Assembly: GCA_001801345.1 (NCBI GenBank)
Contig: MGXJ01000017.1
Coordinates: 1-18,365, forward strand
Origin: Gammaproteobacteria bacterium RBG_16_37_9
GTDB taxonomy: Bacteria; Pseudomonadota; Gammaproteobacteria; UBA9339
Direction of reading: 5' to 3'
DNA: 18,365 nucleotides
The notes under the pieces are model-generated. The model saw only the letters and a list, made by a program, of their open reading frames with translations. It ran no database searches and had not been told where the DNA came from. The translations under genes were made by a program, and so were the position numbers. Below, in pieces: positions 1 to 6,525 of the stretch (the first letter of the stretch is position 1; each line of letters opens with the position of its first letter).

Positions 1-7
1 AAAATCA

Positions 8-280
8 TAAATCTACTAACTCCGAAGGAGTTAAATTTATTTTAGCCCAGCCTAAGATCCGCGTTTTTTGCGGATCGCATGGCTGGGTAATGGATACAAA
101 ATTATCCATAGCTCGAAGAGCAAAATATGAGGATCATGATGTGACACAAAAAATCTAGACCGGTTTTATTACGCTCCTACGGAGCTTTTCATGATTTTTA
201 CAACATACCCAGACCTGCTCTTGCTTCGCTCGTTTGGTCTGGGCTAACATAAATTTAGCCCCTGCGGGGCTGTGGATTTA
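8..280. repeat. Palindromic repeat element (MITE-like) at left edge
   Basis: No gene is present from 1 to 383. The ends at about 8-50 and 237-280 are diverged inverted copies of each other; the best block is AAATTTATTTTAGCCCAG at 33-50 against CTGGGCTAACATAAATTT, which differs at one base. Each arm also carries its own hairpin: AACTCC-gaa-GGAGTT on the left and AGCCCC-tgc-GGGGCT on the right. The interior holds further hairpins: GATCCGC/GCGGATC, GCTC-gaa-GAGC, and CCCAGACC/GGTCTGGG near 209-240. There is no transposase, so this is a non-autonomous element or a structured non-coding region. I see nothing recognisable in 281-383. Confidence 0.6.
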
Positions 281-383
281 TTTTAAAACTTGTGGGGATC
301 CATCAGTGTGTATGACTCCTTTATGAAAATATTTTTTGTAATATTGGGATCCGTCTTATTAACGAGGTTAAAACGAAGGTAGT

Positions 384-701
384 TTATTTCATCATCGTCA
401 ACAACATTTTATATGAGGTTTTAGCAAAAAGTGCGTGGGGAATATTTGCTGGCATAATAATAGCTTCACCAGCTTTAACTAATTTTTTTTCGCCGCCAAT
501 AGTTAATTCAGCTTCGCCATCAATTATCTGCACCATAGCATCAAAAGGCGTGATATGTTCGGCAATACTTTGTCCTTGATCGAGCGCAAATAAAGTTAAA
601 ATTGTATGCGCGCTTTTATAAATAATTTTACTGACGATCGAGTTTTTTGAGTATTCGATGAAAGAATTGAAATTGATGTTTTTATTAATGAACTCTTGCA
701 T
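384..701 (-). CDS. Small single-domain cupin protein
   Basis: A 105-residue single beta-barrel cupin. The core runs from about residue 43 to 92 and shows the family pattern of a Gly-rich turn, a hydrophobic strand with IIDGEAELTIGG, then the second motif AGEAIIMPANIPHALFA. Of the usual metal ligands I can see His49 and His89; the HxH pair of motif 1 is reduced to a single His, so metal binding is uncertain. Small cupins of this kind serve as sugar or phenolic isomerases, dioxygenases or ligand sensors, and nothing here picks one. The ATG at 701 follows AGGAT with an 8-base spacing, and a good promoter lies at 735-762. The next gene on the same strand is 141 bp upstream, beyond a hairpin repeat, so the cupin is probably transcribed on its own. 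Confidence 0.8.
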   Translation of the reverse strand: MQEFINKNINFNSFIEYSKNSIVSKIIYKSAHTILTLFALDQGQSIAEHITPFDAMVQIIDGEAELTIGGEKKLVKAGEAIIMPANIPHALFAKTSYKMLLTMMK

Positions 702-734
702 AAATTTATCCTGTTAGTTGTTGTTATGGCGATG

Positions 735-762
735 ATTATATAATTCTACCATCGGTTTGCAA
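735..762 (-). promoter_or_regulatory. Probable sigma-70 promoter of the cupin gene
   Basis: Read on the minus strand, TTGCAA (757-762) is followed after 16 bases by a perfect TATAAT (735-740). Transcription would start near 728, giving a leader of about 27 bases before the ATG at 701. Assigned from consensus match only. Confidence 0.5.
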
Positions 763-768
763 TGCCAA

Positions 769-840
769 GGTAGCCGCAGATGGTAGGCGCAGGCTTTAGC
801 CTGCGTTGCCAAAAAACGCAAGCTAAAGCTTGCGGCTACT
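769..840. repeat. Palindromic repeat, GTAGCCGCAGGCTTTAGCCTGCG family (copy 1)
   Basis: GTAGCCGCA at the left is answered by TGCGGCTAC at the right. Inside, CGCAGGCTTTAGCCTGCGTT pairs with AACGCAAGCTAAAGCTTGCG. The two arms differ at a few bases, and the left arm carries about ten extra bases. The element sits just after the stop codon of the flavoprotein gene and just upstream of the cupin promoter, where it could act as a terminator-like hairpin. A second copy lies before rpsB at 14428-14487. Confidence 0.8.
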
Positions 841-842
841 TC

Positions 843-1397
843 TTACTCTAATGCTCGAACGAAAATGACAAATTCAGTAATATTTTTCGCTAACTTTTGT
901 TCTAGGCTTTTATCTTTTAGTGAACCATCAGTGTTAAAAGCTTCATAAGCATCGCTTAGTGAAAACATTGGTGGAAAAACATTGGCATTACAAGCACATT
1001 GCAAAGCGGTTACAGTTTGCAAAAGGCCTCTATTGCCTCCAGCTAAGGCTGGAGATGCAGAGCAGAGCATAATTGGATATTTTAGCCAAGCCATCGGATT
1101 TGAGCGCGAAACCCAGTCAATGAGATTTTTTAATGTGCCAGGTGTAGAAAAATTATATTCGGGAGAAGAGATGATTAAGCCATCGGCGCTTTTTAATTGA
1201 GTGATGAATTTTCTAGCGGCATCCGGCAAGCCAGATTTTTCTTCAACATCACCATTATAAAGTGGCGCAAGAAAGTCAGCTAAATCCAGTTTTTCTATAT
1301 TAATTTTTTGTTGCTCGCTTAATTTAGCGATAACATTGATAAGTTTTTTGTTACAAGAACCTTCGCGCAAAGAAGCGGCCAGAAGTAGAATTTTCAT
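843..1397 (-). CDS. NADPH-dependent FMN reductase-like flavoprotein
   Basis: A 184-residue flavodoxin-fold protein of the FMN_red family (relatives include ChrR/YieF quinone reductases and azoreductases). The N-terminus MKILLLAASLREGSCNKKL is the phosphate-binding loop for FMN that follows the first strand. The segment SSPEYNFSTPGTLKNLIDW at about 78-96 is the family's signature for contacting the isoalloxazine ring. Members reduce quinones, chromate or azo compounds with NAD(P)H in the cytoplasm, commonly as oxidative-stress defence; the substrate cannot be told from sequence. Length is normal for the family. The ATG at 1397 follows a GAGAG ribosome binding site by about 8 bases. YciB lies 72 bp upstream on the same strand, so the two may share a transcript. 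Confidence 0.88.
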   Translation of the reverse strand: MKILLLAASLREGSCNKKLINVIAKLSEQQKINIEKLDLADFLAPLYNGDVEEKSGLPDAARKFITQLKSADGLIISSPEYNFSTPGTLKNLIDWVSRSNPMAWLKYPIMLCSASPALAGGNRGLLQTVTALQCACNANVFPPMFSLSDAYEAFNTDGSLKDKSLEQKLAKNITEFVIFVRALE

Positions 1398-1469
1398 TAT
1401 ATTTTCTCTCTTTAATATAAATTGCGTAATTGATCTCTATAAAACTGTCATACGATACCACATTTATGG

Positions 1470-2006
1470 CTAATCTTGCGAATTTTTCAGATGTTTTGCC
1501 ATATAAAGCGATTGAAGAAGCCCAAAAAACACAGTGCCGCCTAGGGTTCCAAATAGTTTAAAGTTTACCCAGGTGCTGGTGCTAAATTCGTAAGCGACAT
1601 ATAGATTTACCGCTCCCATACATATAAAAAATACAACCCAACTCAAATTAAGATGTTTCCAGATATTTTTTGGCAAAGTGATTTTATTACCCATCAGGCG
1701 TTGTAGCAGTGGTTTAGTGCCTACAACTTGAGAGCCTAAAAATAGAATCGCAAAAGCCCAGTAAATTGCAGTTGGTTTCCATTTTATAAATAGTTCATTA
1801 CGAAAATACAAGGTTGCAGCACCAAAGATTAGAACTAAAACAAGGGTGATGGTGTATGTGAAATCGATTTTTCGATATTTAATGCAAAATGCTATTGTTT
1901 GTATTAGCGATGCTACCATTAGCACTATGGTGGCAGTATAAATATCGTATAATTTATATGCCGAGAAGAATAATATTATGGGAAAAAAGTCAAATAGCAG
2001 TTTCAT
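1470..2006 (-). CDS. yciB: YciB / IspZ family inner-membrane protein (septation protein A)
   Basis: A 178-residue, very hydrophobic protein with five or so predicted membrane helices. It carries the family's recognisable blocks: FFPIILFFSAYKLYDIYTAT near the N-terminus, KPTAIYWAFAILFLGSQ in the middle, and LPKNIWKHLNLSWVVFF followed by NLYVAYEFSTSTWVNFK in the C-terminal half. YciB is an inner-membrane protein of the cell envelope that interacts with elongation and division proteins; the older name for it is intracellular septation protein A. Its length matches relatives. The ATG at 2006 follows CAGGT with an 8-base gap. YciB often lies near scpA/scpB in gammaproteobacteria; here it is divergent from them, with a repeat-filled gap between. 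Confidence 0.92.
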   Translation of the reverse strand: MKLLFDFFPIILFFSAYKLYDIYTATIVLMVASLIQTIAFCIKYRKIDFTYTITLVLVLIFGAATLYFRNELFIKWKPTAIYWAFAILFLGSQVVGTKPLLQRLMGNKITLPKNIWKHLNLSWVVFFICMGAVNLYVAYEFSTSTWVNFKLFGTLGGTVFFGLLQSLYMAKHLKNSQD

Positions 2007-2072
2007 GTTTTTTACCTGCGCGGATTATAGATAGTTGGTATATGATTGTAAAGACGGATAAATCATATAAAC

Positions 2073-2234
2073 TGTCATCCTCGGACAAGCGAAGCGCAGA
2101 TCCGAGGATCTCGACATTCTATGCTAGATCCTCGTGTCAAGCACGAGGATGACATAGTAGGAGAGCGCTAGAGCCTGCATTCCTCTGGTCTTGCACAAGA
2201 GCCTGCCCTCGTGCTCGACACGCGAATGATGACA
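2073..2234. repeat. Composite GTCAT...ATGAC palindromic repeat
   Basis: This fills the gene-free gap between yciB and scpA (2007-2317). The first part, 2073-2154, begins TGTCATCCTCGG and ends CGAGGATGACA, and each half is a hairpin (ATCCTCGG/CCGAGGAT, then ATCCTCGTG/CACGAGGAT). The second part, about 2158-2234, has two direct copies of AGAGCCTGC and ends GATGATGACA; reversed, it resembles the repeat at 18278-18330. Related GTCATCCTCGG sequences occur at 3948-4131 and at the right edge. Confidence 0.75.
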
Positions 2235-2317
2235 CCTCTTTTCCTTTTATAGTTGACTTTATCTACGGAATGTCGAGAATACCAACAAATACCATGGATG
2301 CTTAATTTTATCCTAAA

Positions 2318-3133
2318 ATGACTATAGAAAACCCAGAATTAACAGAAGTGCAAGCATATGCAACGGTTTTGGGGCAGCCACTACACAATTTGCCTAAAGA
2401 TCTGTATATACCCCCTAATGCTTTGGAAGTTTTTTTGGAATCATTTAGTGGGCCCTTGGATTTGCTGCTTTACCTTATTAAAAAAGAAAATATAAATATA
2501 TTAGATATTCCTATTATGCAGATTACTGCACAATATATGGAATATGTAGAACTAATGATGCATCTTCATCTTGAGTTGGCGGCAGAGTATTTGGTCATGG
2601 CGGCAATGCTTGCAGAGATCAAATCAAAGATGTTATTGCCGCGACCGGTTAGCACAGAAGCTGATGAGGGTGATCCTCGAGCAGAACTAATAAGAAGATT
2701 ACGTGAGTATGAAAGATATAAGAAGGCAGCAGAAGATATCGATGTTTTACCCCGGATGCAGCGGGAGGTATTTCCGGTAGCAGTTTTATTTCCAGAGACG
2801 AAAACTATAACTCGACCATTGCCAAAACTTGAATTACAAGGGTTGCTTACAGCATTTAAAGAAGTAATGCAGCGTTCCAGTATGTATATTAATCATCATG
2901 TGCGTCGTGAAAGCCTTTCAGTAAGAGAACGGATGACGCAGATTTTAGCTGGTTTACAGGAGCAGCAATTTGTAACTTTCGAAAGTATGTTTAAAATTGA
3001 AGAGGGCCGTTTAGGGGTAATTGTCACATTCATCGCTATTTTGGAATTGTTGCGTCAAAAAACAATTGATATTGTGCAAACAGAATTTTATGGTTCTATT
3101 TATTTAAAAATGGTTGAAAATAGGGCTAGTTGA
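2318..3133 (+). CDS. scpA: Segregation and condensation protein A
   Basis: A 271-residue kleisin that bridges the SMC (or MksB/MukB-like) heads together with ScpB and helps compact and segregate the chromosome. The N-terminal kleisin helices carry the ScpA hallmark ESFSGPLDLLLYLIKKENIN at about residues 41-60, followed by ITAQYMEYVE and the segment LAAEYLVMAAMLAEIKSKML. The C-terminal winged helix is seen in EEGRLGVIVTFIAILELLRQ. The first about 35 residues, including a PKDLYIPPNAL segment, look like the extension found in Legionella-type ScpA. The ATG at 2318 has no good ribosome binding site, but no better start exists, since an upstream ATG runs straight into a stop. The last codons and the stop lie inside the left arm of the repeat at 3122-3262. 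Confidence 0.95.
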   Translation: MTIENPELTEVQAYATVLGQPLHNLPKDLYIPPNALEVFLESFSGPLDLLLYLIKKENINILDIPIMQITAQYMEYVELMMHLHLELAAEYLVMAAMLAEIKSKMLLPRPVSTEADEGDPRAELIRRLREYERYKKAAEDIDVLPRMQREVFPVAVLFPETKTITRPLPKLELQGLLTAFKEVMQRSSMYINHHVRRESLSVRERMTQILAGLQEQQFVTFESMFKIEEGRLGVIVTFIAILELLRQKTIDIVQTEFYGSIYLKMVENRAS

Positions 3134-3262
3134 CAATTTGCTAGGCTGAGCCGAAGGTCATTGATTTTTGAGCATCGCATCGCAGCATACATAGTAGTAT
3201 GTGAGAAGCGAAAGCACAAAATCTGAGATACGGCCAGACTAGTAGAGTTGTCAACTGGCCCT
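3122..3262. repeat. 141-bp inverted-repeat element, family A copy 1 (scpA-scpB)
   Basis: AGGGCTAGTTGACAA at the left end pairs with TTGTCAACTGGCCCT at the right, with one mismatch. The centre holds GCATACATAGTAGTATGTGAG. Read in the opposite direction, the element at 16436-16579 aligns with this one along its whole length, including the central GCATACAT(T)GTAGTATGTGAG block and the CCAGA(C/T)TAGTAGAGTT block. The left arm overlaps the scpA stop codon, and the right arm ends 16 bases before the scpB start. Confidence 0.85.
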
Positions 3263-3278
3263 TACTGAGAATTGAGAT

Positions 3279-3947
3279 ATGGCAGAAATCACACCCAAAC
3301 AAATAATTGAAGCTTTATTGATGGCTTCAGAAGAACCTCTGAATATTGAGCGGCTACATAAAATTTTTATTTCAAATAATTTTATATTAGAAATTAATGC
3401 GTTGCGCGATATTATTAATGAGTTAGTGGAAGAATATGCGGATCGCGGAATTGAGCTAAAAGAGGTTGCTAGCGGTTGGCGTTTTCAAATTAAATCTGAT
3501 CTGAGCCAATGGGTAAATAAATTATATGAAGAGCGTCCTCCAAGATATTCGCATGCTTTGTTAGAAACTTTGGCTTTAATCGCATATCGTCAACCAATTA
3601 CACGTGCTGAAATTGAAGGCGTAAGAGGGGTGGTGGTTAGTTCTAATATAGTTAAAACTTTGCTTGAACATGAGTGGATACGAATTATTGGGCATAAAGA
3701 AGTTCCGGGAAGGCCAGCGCTTTTTGCTACTACAAAAAAATTTCTCGATCATTTTAATTTGAAACATTTAGATGAATTGCCACCACTTATGGAGTTTACT
3801 GAAACCCTAGCCGCTGAAACTAAATCAGAAGAAATTTCAGAGATGATCCAGGAGAGTGAGCAAGAAAATTTATCTGAGTGTGCTTTGTTTGATCCATATG
3901 AGGGGGTTACTTTGTCGGAAAAAGAGGAAGAAATCACATCGTATTGA
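3279..3947 (+). CDS. scpB: Segregation and condensation protein B
   Basis: A 222-residue partner of ScpA in the condensin complex, made of two winged-helix domains. The N-terminal domain starts ITPKQIIEALLMASEEPLN (residues 4-22). The second contains the family signature LETLALIAYRQPITRAEIEG followed by VRGVVVSSNIVKTLLE and VPGRPALFATTKKFLDHFNL, ending near residue 160. The last about 55 residues are an acidic Glu/Ser-rich tail typical of proteobacterial ScpB. The ATG at 3279 follows a weak GAG-containing site. The usual tight scpA-scpB coupling is broken here by a 141-bp repeat, and the stop codon lies directly against the inverted repeat that starts at 3948. Confidence 0.95.
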   Translation: MAEITPKQIIEALLMASEEPLNIERLHKIFISNNFILEINALRDIINELVEEYADRGIELKEVASGWRFQIKSDLSQWVNKLYEERPPRYSHALLETLALIAYRQPITRAEIEGVRGVVVSSNIVKTLLEHEWIRIIGHKEVPGRPALFATTKKFLDHFNLKHLDELPPLMEFTETLAAETKSEEISEMIQESEQENLSECALFDPYEGVTLSEKEEEITSY

Positions 3948-4131
3948 TTGTCATCCTCGGGCGAAGACCCGAGGATCTTGCAGTGAAAAGAGTAGACCCT
4001 CATGTCAAACGTCCTTGGGCAAGCGAAGCGCAGACCCGAGGAGGGTGACAAAAAAGAATAATGTCAGTTAAAAAGAGCGCGAGGGTTACAGAAGTGTAGT
4101 AGATCCTCGGGTCTTCGCCCGAGGATGACAA
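3948..4131. repeat. 184-bp element with 31-bp perfect terminal inverted repeats (scpB-rlmB)
   Basis: The 31 bases at 3948-3978 (starting TTGTCATCCTCGGGCGAAGA) are repeated exactly in inverse orientation at 4101-4131. Each terminal repeat is itself a hairpin (ATCCTCGGG-cgaaga-CCCGAGGAT). A third, degraded unit lies inside at about 4012-4049 (CCTTGGGCAAGCGAAGCGCAGACCCGAGG). It belongs to the same GTCATCCTCGG group as 2073-2154. It begins one base after the scpB stop and carries no coding sequence of its own. Confidence 0.9.
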
Positions 4132-4187
4132 CTACAGTGGAAATCCCCGCGTCGAAATGCAAGGGTAACGCAAACAAAGAATATACT

Positions 4188-4973
4188 ATGCCACAAATAA
4201 ATCACATTTTCGGTTACCACACAGTTGCTTCAGCGCTTTCGGTTATGCCAGAAGGAGTTAAGTGTGTTTATTTGCAGAGCAAGCAACACGACAAGCGCGC
4301 GCAAGAAATTATTGATTTAGCGCAACAGCATGGCATATCTATAAAACATCTTTCTCGTGAACATCTTAATGCCATAGCTCCTTTAGCTAATCATCAAGGC
4401 GTGATAGCTGAAGTTGTATATCCAGGAGATTATACCGAAGATTACCTCAAAGTAATTTTAGAAAAAAATAAAACCGAAACTATTTTAGTTATTCTAGATG
4501 GTGTTCAAGATCCACATAATTTAGGTGCATGTTTACGCACCGCTAATGCTGCTGGTGCGCATGCAATAATTATTCCCAAAGACAAAGCTTGTGGTTTAAC
4601 ACCGACAGTTTACAAAGTAGCCTCAGGTGCAGTTGGCATAACGCCAGTGATCCAAGTAACTAATTTAGCGCGCACTATACGATTTTTAAAAGAATCTAAT
4701 ATTTGGGTTTATGGGGCTGCAGAAGACGCTACACAAAATATTTATCAAATTGAGCTTAAACCGCCTTTAGCTTTAGTATTTGGAGGGGAGGGAACTGGTC
4801 TAAGACATCTTACAAAAGAAAGCTGTGATTTTATAATTAAAATTCCGATGAGTGGCGTTGTGCCAAATTTAAATGTTTCGGTAGCAGTTGGTGTTTGTTT
4901 ATTTGAAGTGGTAAGGCAGAAAAATATGAGCATGCAACTAGCTAATATATGTCTCAAAAAGAGGAAAGGTTAG
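4188..4973 (+). CDS. rlmB: 23S rRNA (guanosine-2251-2'-O)-methyltransferase
   Basis: A 261-residue SPOUT-class (TrmH family) enzyme that methylates the ribose of G2251 in the P-loop of 23S rRNA using S-adenosylmethionine. The N-terminal substrate-binding domain starts IFGYHTVASAL. The knotted catalytic domain shows the three family motifs: NLGACLR at about 111-117 with the catalytic Arg, GGEGTGLR at 199-206, and NLNVSVAVGVCLFE at 227-240. Length matches E. coli RlmB. The open frame extends upstream to an ATG at 4125, but that lies in the right arm of the repeat at 3948-4131, and the extra 21 residues match nothing in the family; the ATG at 4188 begins just before the conserved domain. Neither start has a strong ribosome binding site. 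The gene is convergent with the HXS cassette, 27 bp away. Confidence 0.93.
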   Translation: MPQINHIFGYHTVASALSVMPEGVKCVYLQSKQHDKRAQEIIDLAQQHGISIKHLSREHLNAIAPLANHQGVIAEVVYPGDYTEDYLKVILEKNKTETILVILDGVQDPHNLGACLRTANAAGAHAIIIPKDKACGLTPTVYKVASGAVGITPVIQVTNLARTIRFLKESNIWVYGAAEDATQNIYQIELKPPLALVFGGEGTGLRHLTKESCDFIIKIPMSGVVPNLNVSVAVGVCLFEVVRQKNMSMQLANICLKKRKG

Positions 4974-5000
4974 CAAATATTGTATAACTGTATTTTAATT

Positions 5001-5270
5001 CTAGCTTCCAGAGTAATGAGAGCCGTGTGATCCGTGAGAAGAACTATGTGACCCATGAGAGGAGCTATGCGATCCATGGCTATATGTAATTTTGTTGCTA
5101 CCACCAACATTGATCTCATTAGCATGTTTTAGGCATAATGAAGATGAATTCTGCGCTGATTCCGATAAATCTAATGATTTTGCTGCTGCTGATTTCACGA
5201 AAGGAAGTGAAGCAACAAAAAACAAGACTGAAGATACAATAGCAGTAACAATTCTTTTAAATGTAAACAT
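5001..5270 (-). CDS. hxsA: HxsA-type His-Xaa-Ser repeat precursor peptide (short form)
   Basis: A small exported precursor of 89 residues. Residues 1-30 form a Sec-type signal peptide: Lys5/Arg6, a hydrophobic core IVTAIVSSVLFFVASLPFV, and an Ala-Ala-Ala cleavage site at 28-30. The mature part is about 59 residues, with one Cys (Cys46) in a Ser/Asn-rich linker, followed from residue 65 to the end by seven His-Xaa-Ser triplets (HGS, HSS, HGS, HSS, HGS, HGS, HYS) and a terminal Gly-Ser. The ATG at 5270 is chosen because GGAGA precedes it by 6 bases; the upstream GTG at 5303 would add 11 residues ahead of the signal peptide. It is the last gene of the cassette, 118 bp after hxsC. HXS precursors are thought to be modified by HxsB and HxsC on the His/Ser repeat; the modification is not known to me. 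It is much shorter than the larger HxsA proteins I recall. Confidence 0.85.
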   Translation of the reverse strand: MFTFKRIVTAIVSSVLFFVASLPFVKSAAAKSLDLSESAQNSSSLCLKHANEINVGGSNKITYSHGSHSSSHGSHSSSHGSHGSHYSGS

Positions 5271-5388
5271 AAAAATTCTCCATTTATTTTGCTTTTTAAA
5301 CACAACTCAAGGTTCTATGCATTCTGAAATATTAAACTATTTTTGTCAACTCTTTTTTTAATTTTTTGAAATTCAATGAGAGTTTCAA

Positions 5389-6525
5389 TTAACTTAATTT
5401 AAACGCCTTAATGTGCTTGCTATATATTTCAAGCGAAGACGCGAAAAAGCCGCCACAATTTTCTTTATAATCACAATCTTTACACGTATCAATATATATG
5501 TTTTTCCATGTTGAAATCGACCTTTTCGTATATTCCCAAAGAATAGGTGATAATACACACAACTGGGCATTATATATGGATACTCTCATTTCTCTTCTGT
5601 GGAGATACAAGATTGTTCTTTCTAATTCATTAATATAGTCATATGGGTCTACCCATAGTTCGTCAATATTTACTTTTGCTACCCCAGATGGCTCCATCTG
5701 CATAAAAGCTATATGTTTTACGAATGGTAGATTGTGATAAATAAACTCTGCCATTTGGGGCAACCTTCTATAATTTAATCTATGTATAACAACTCTTAAG
5801 CCTATTTTTTGATCAAAACAAGCCAAATTATACAAACCTTGTATTGTTTTATAAAAACCTTTTGCTCCGACAATATCATTATGTATTGTGTCAATATCGC
5901 TATAAATTGGAATATCTATGGTAAGCTCTGGATGTTTAACTGATACTATTTTTTTTACGTAGTTGAAATCCTCAAATTTCATACCATTTGTTAACAACAT
6001 TAGTTTTGTTTGAGGAAGAGCCACTTTACAAGCATTTATTAGATCTACCAACTTGTCTCCCATTAGAGTAGGCTCGCCGCCAGTAATACCCAACAATTGA
6101 GCATCTTTATTTATCAAAGAAATTACCTTTAAAATCATGGGGATTTTGTCATCCTCTTTTGTCACCACAGGATTTGGGCACATGATACAAGAACTATTAC
6201 ATCGCTCTGTTAACAGAAGAAAATTATGAATTGAGTCTTTTTCATAAAGAACTTTGATAACCCCATTTTTCTCTATTGAAACAATATCGCCTTCATTAAG
6301 GTATTTGATTTCTTCTGGATCAATAAGTACGGAGTTCGATTTTAAGTAAGGCCTAGAATTAGACGGTGTTGTTACAAGATTGGCTGCATAACCAAATTTG
6401 GTTCTTCCATCATTCGAGATAAAAATGTAGTTTTTTCTTGTAAACAAATTGACAGGCTTAAAGGTTATTTTACCCAAAATAGGTTCATCTATGCTAGAAA
6501 ACAGCTTCCCAGACAATCTTTTCAT
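5389..6525 (-). CDS. hxsC: His-Xaa-Ser system radical SAM enzyme HxsC
   Basis: A 378-residue radical SAM protein, one of two predicted maturases of the HXS cassette. The [4Fe-4S]/SAM motif is C-x3-C-x2-C at Cys109, Cys113, Cys116 in LLLTERCNSSCIMCPNP, which has the HxsC look (LLLTERCN followed by a Met before the third Cys). A GGEPT motif follows at 149-153. The C-terminus has extra cysteines, Cys323, Cys348, Cys351 and Cys357, the last three in DTCKDCDYKENCGG, suggesting an auxiliary cluster of SPASM-like type. The first about 100 residues form a separate beta-rich region that may bind the peptide. Its start overlaps the hxsB stop by four bases (ATGA), so the two are translationally coupled. 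The enzyme is cytoplasmic and would act on HxsA before export. Confidence 0.92.
   Translation of the reverse strand: MKRLSGKLFSSIDEPILGKITFKPVNLFTRKNYIFISNDGRTKFGYAANLVTTPSNSRPYLKSNSVLIDPEEIKYLNEGDIVSIEKNGVIKVLYEKDSIHNFLLLTERCNSSCIMCPNPVVTKEDDKIPMILKVISLINKDAQLLGITGGEPTLMGDKLVDLINACKVALPQTKLMLLTNGMKFEDFNYVKKIVSVKHPELTIDIPIYSDIDTIHNDIVGAKGFYKTIQGLYNLACFDQKIGLRVVIHRLNYRRLPQMAEFIYHNLPFVKHIAFMQMEPSGVAKVNIDELWVDPYDYINELERTILYLHRREMRVSIYNAQLCVLSPILWEYTKRSISTWKNIYIDTCKDCDYKENCGGFFASSLEIYSKHIKAFKLS

Noticed and set aside
1..300. CRISPR array from the run of short hairpins
   Set aside because: The hairpins differ in sequence and spacing; there are no identical direct repeats with unique spacers and no cas genes.
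1889..2152. Plus-strand frame over the start of yciB and the repeat
   Set aside because: It overlaps a clear YciB gene and runs through a palindromic repeat; the product looks like translated repeat.
4125..4187. Upstream ATG extending rlmB by 21 residues
   Set aside because: It lies in the right arm of the 3948-4131 repeat, and the added residues match nothing in the family; the conserved domain starts just after ATG 4188.
4974..5000. Terminator between convergent rlmB and hxsA
   Set aside because: No stem followed by a T run is visible in this short AT-rich gap.
5271..5303. GTG start giving a 100-residue HxsA
   Set aside because: It would put 11 residues before a normal signal peptide; ATG 5270 has a GGAGA site at proper distance.
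5092..5361. Plus-strand frame opposite hxsA
   Set aside because: It is antisense to a gene with a signal peptide, ribosome binding site and family context; its product has no recognisable feature.
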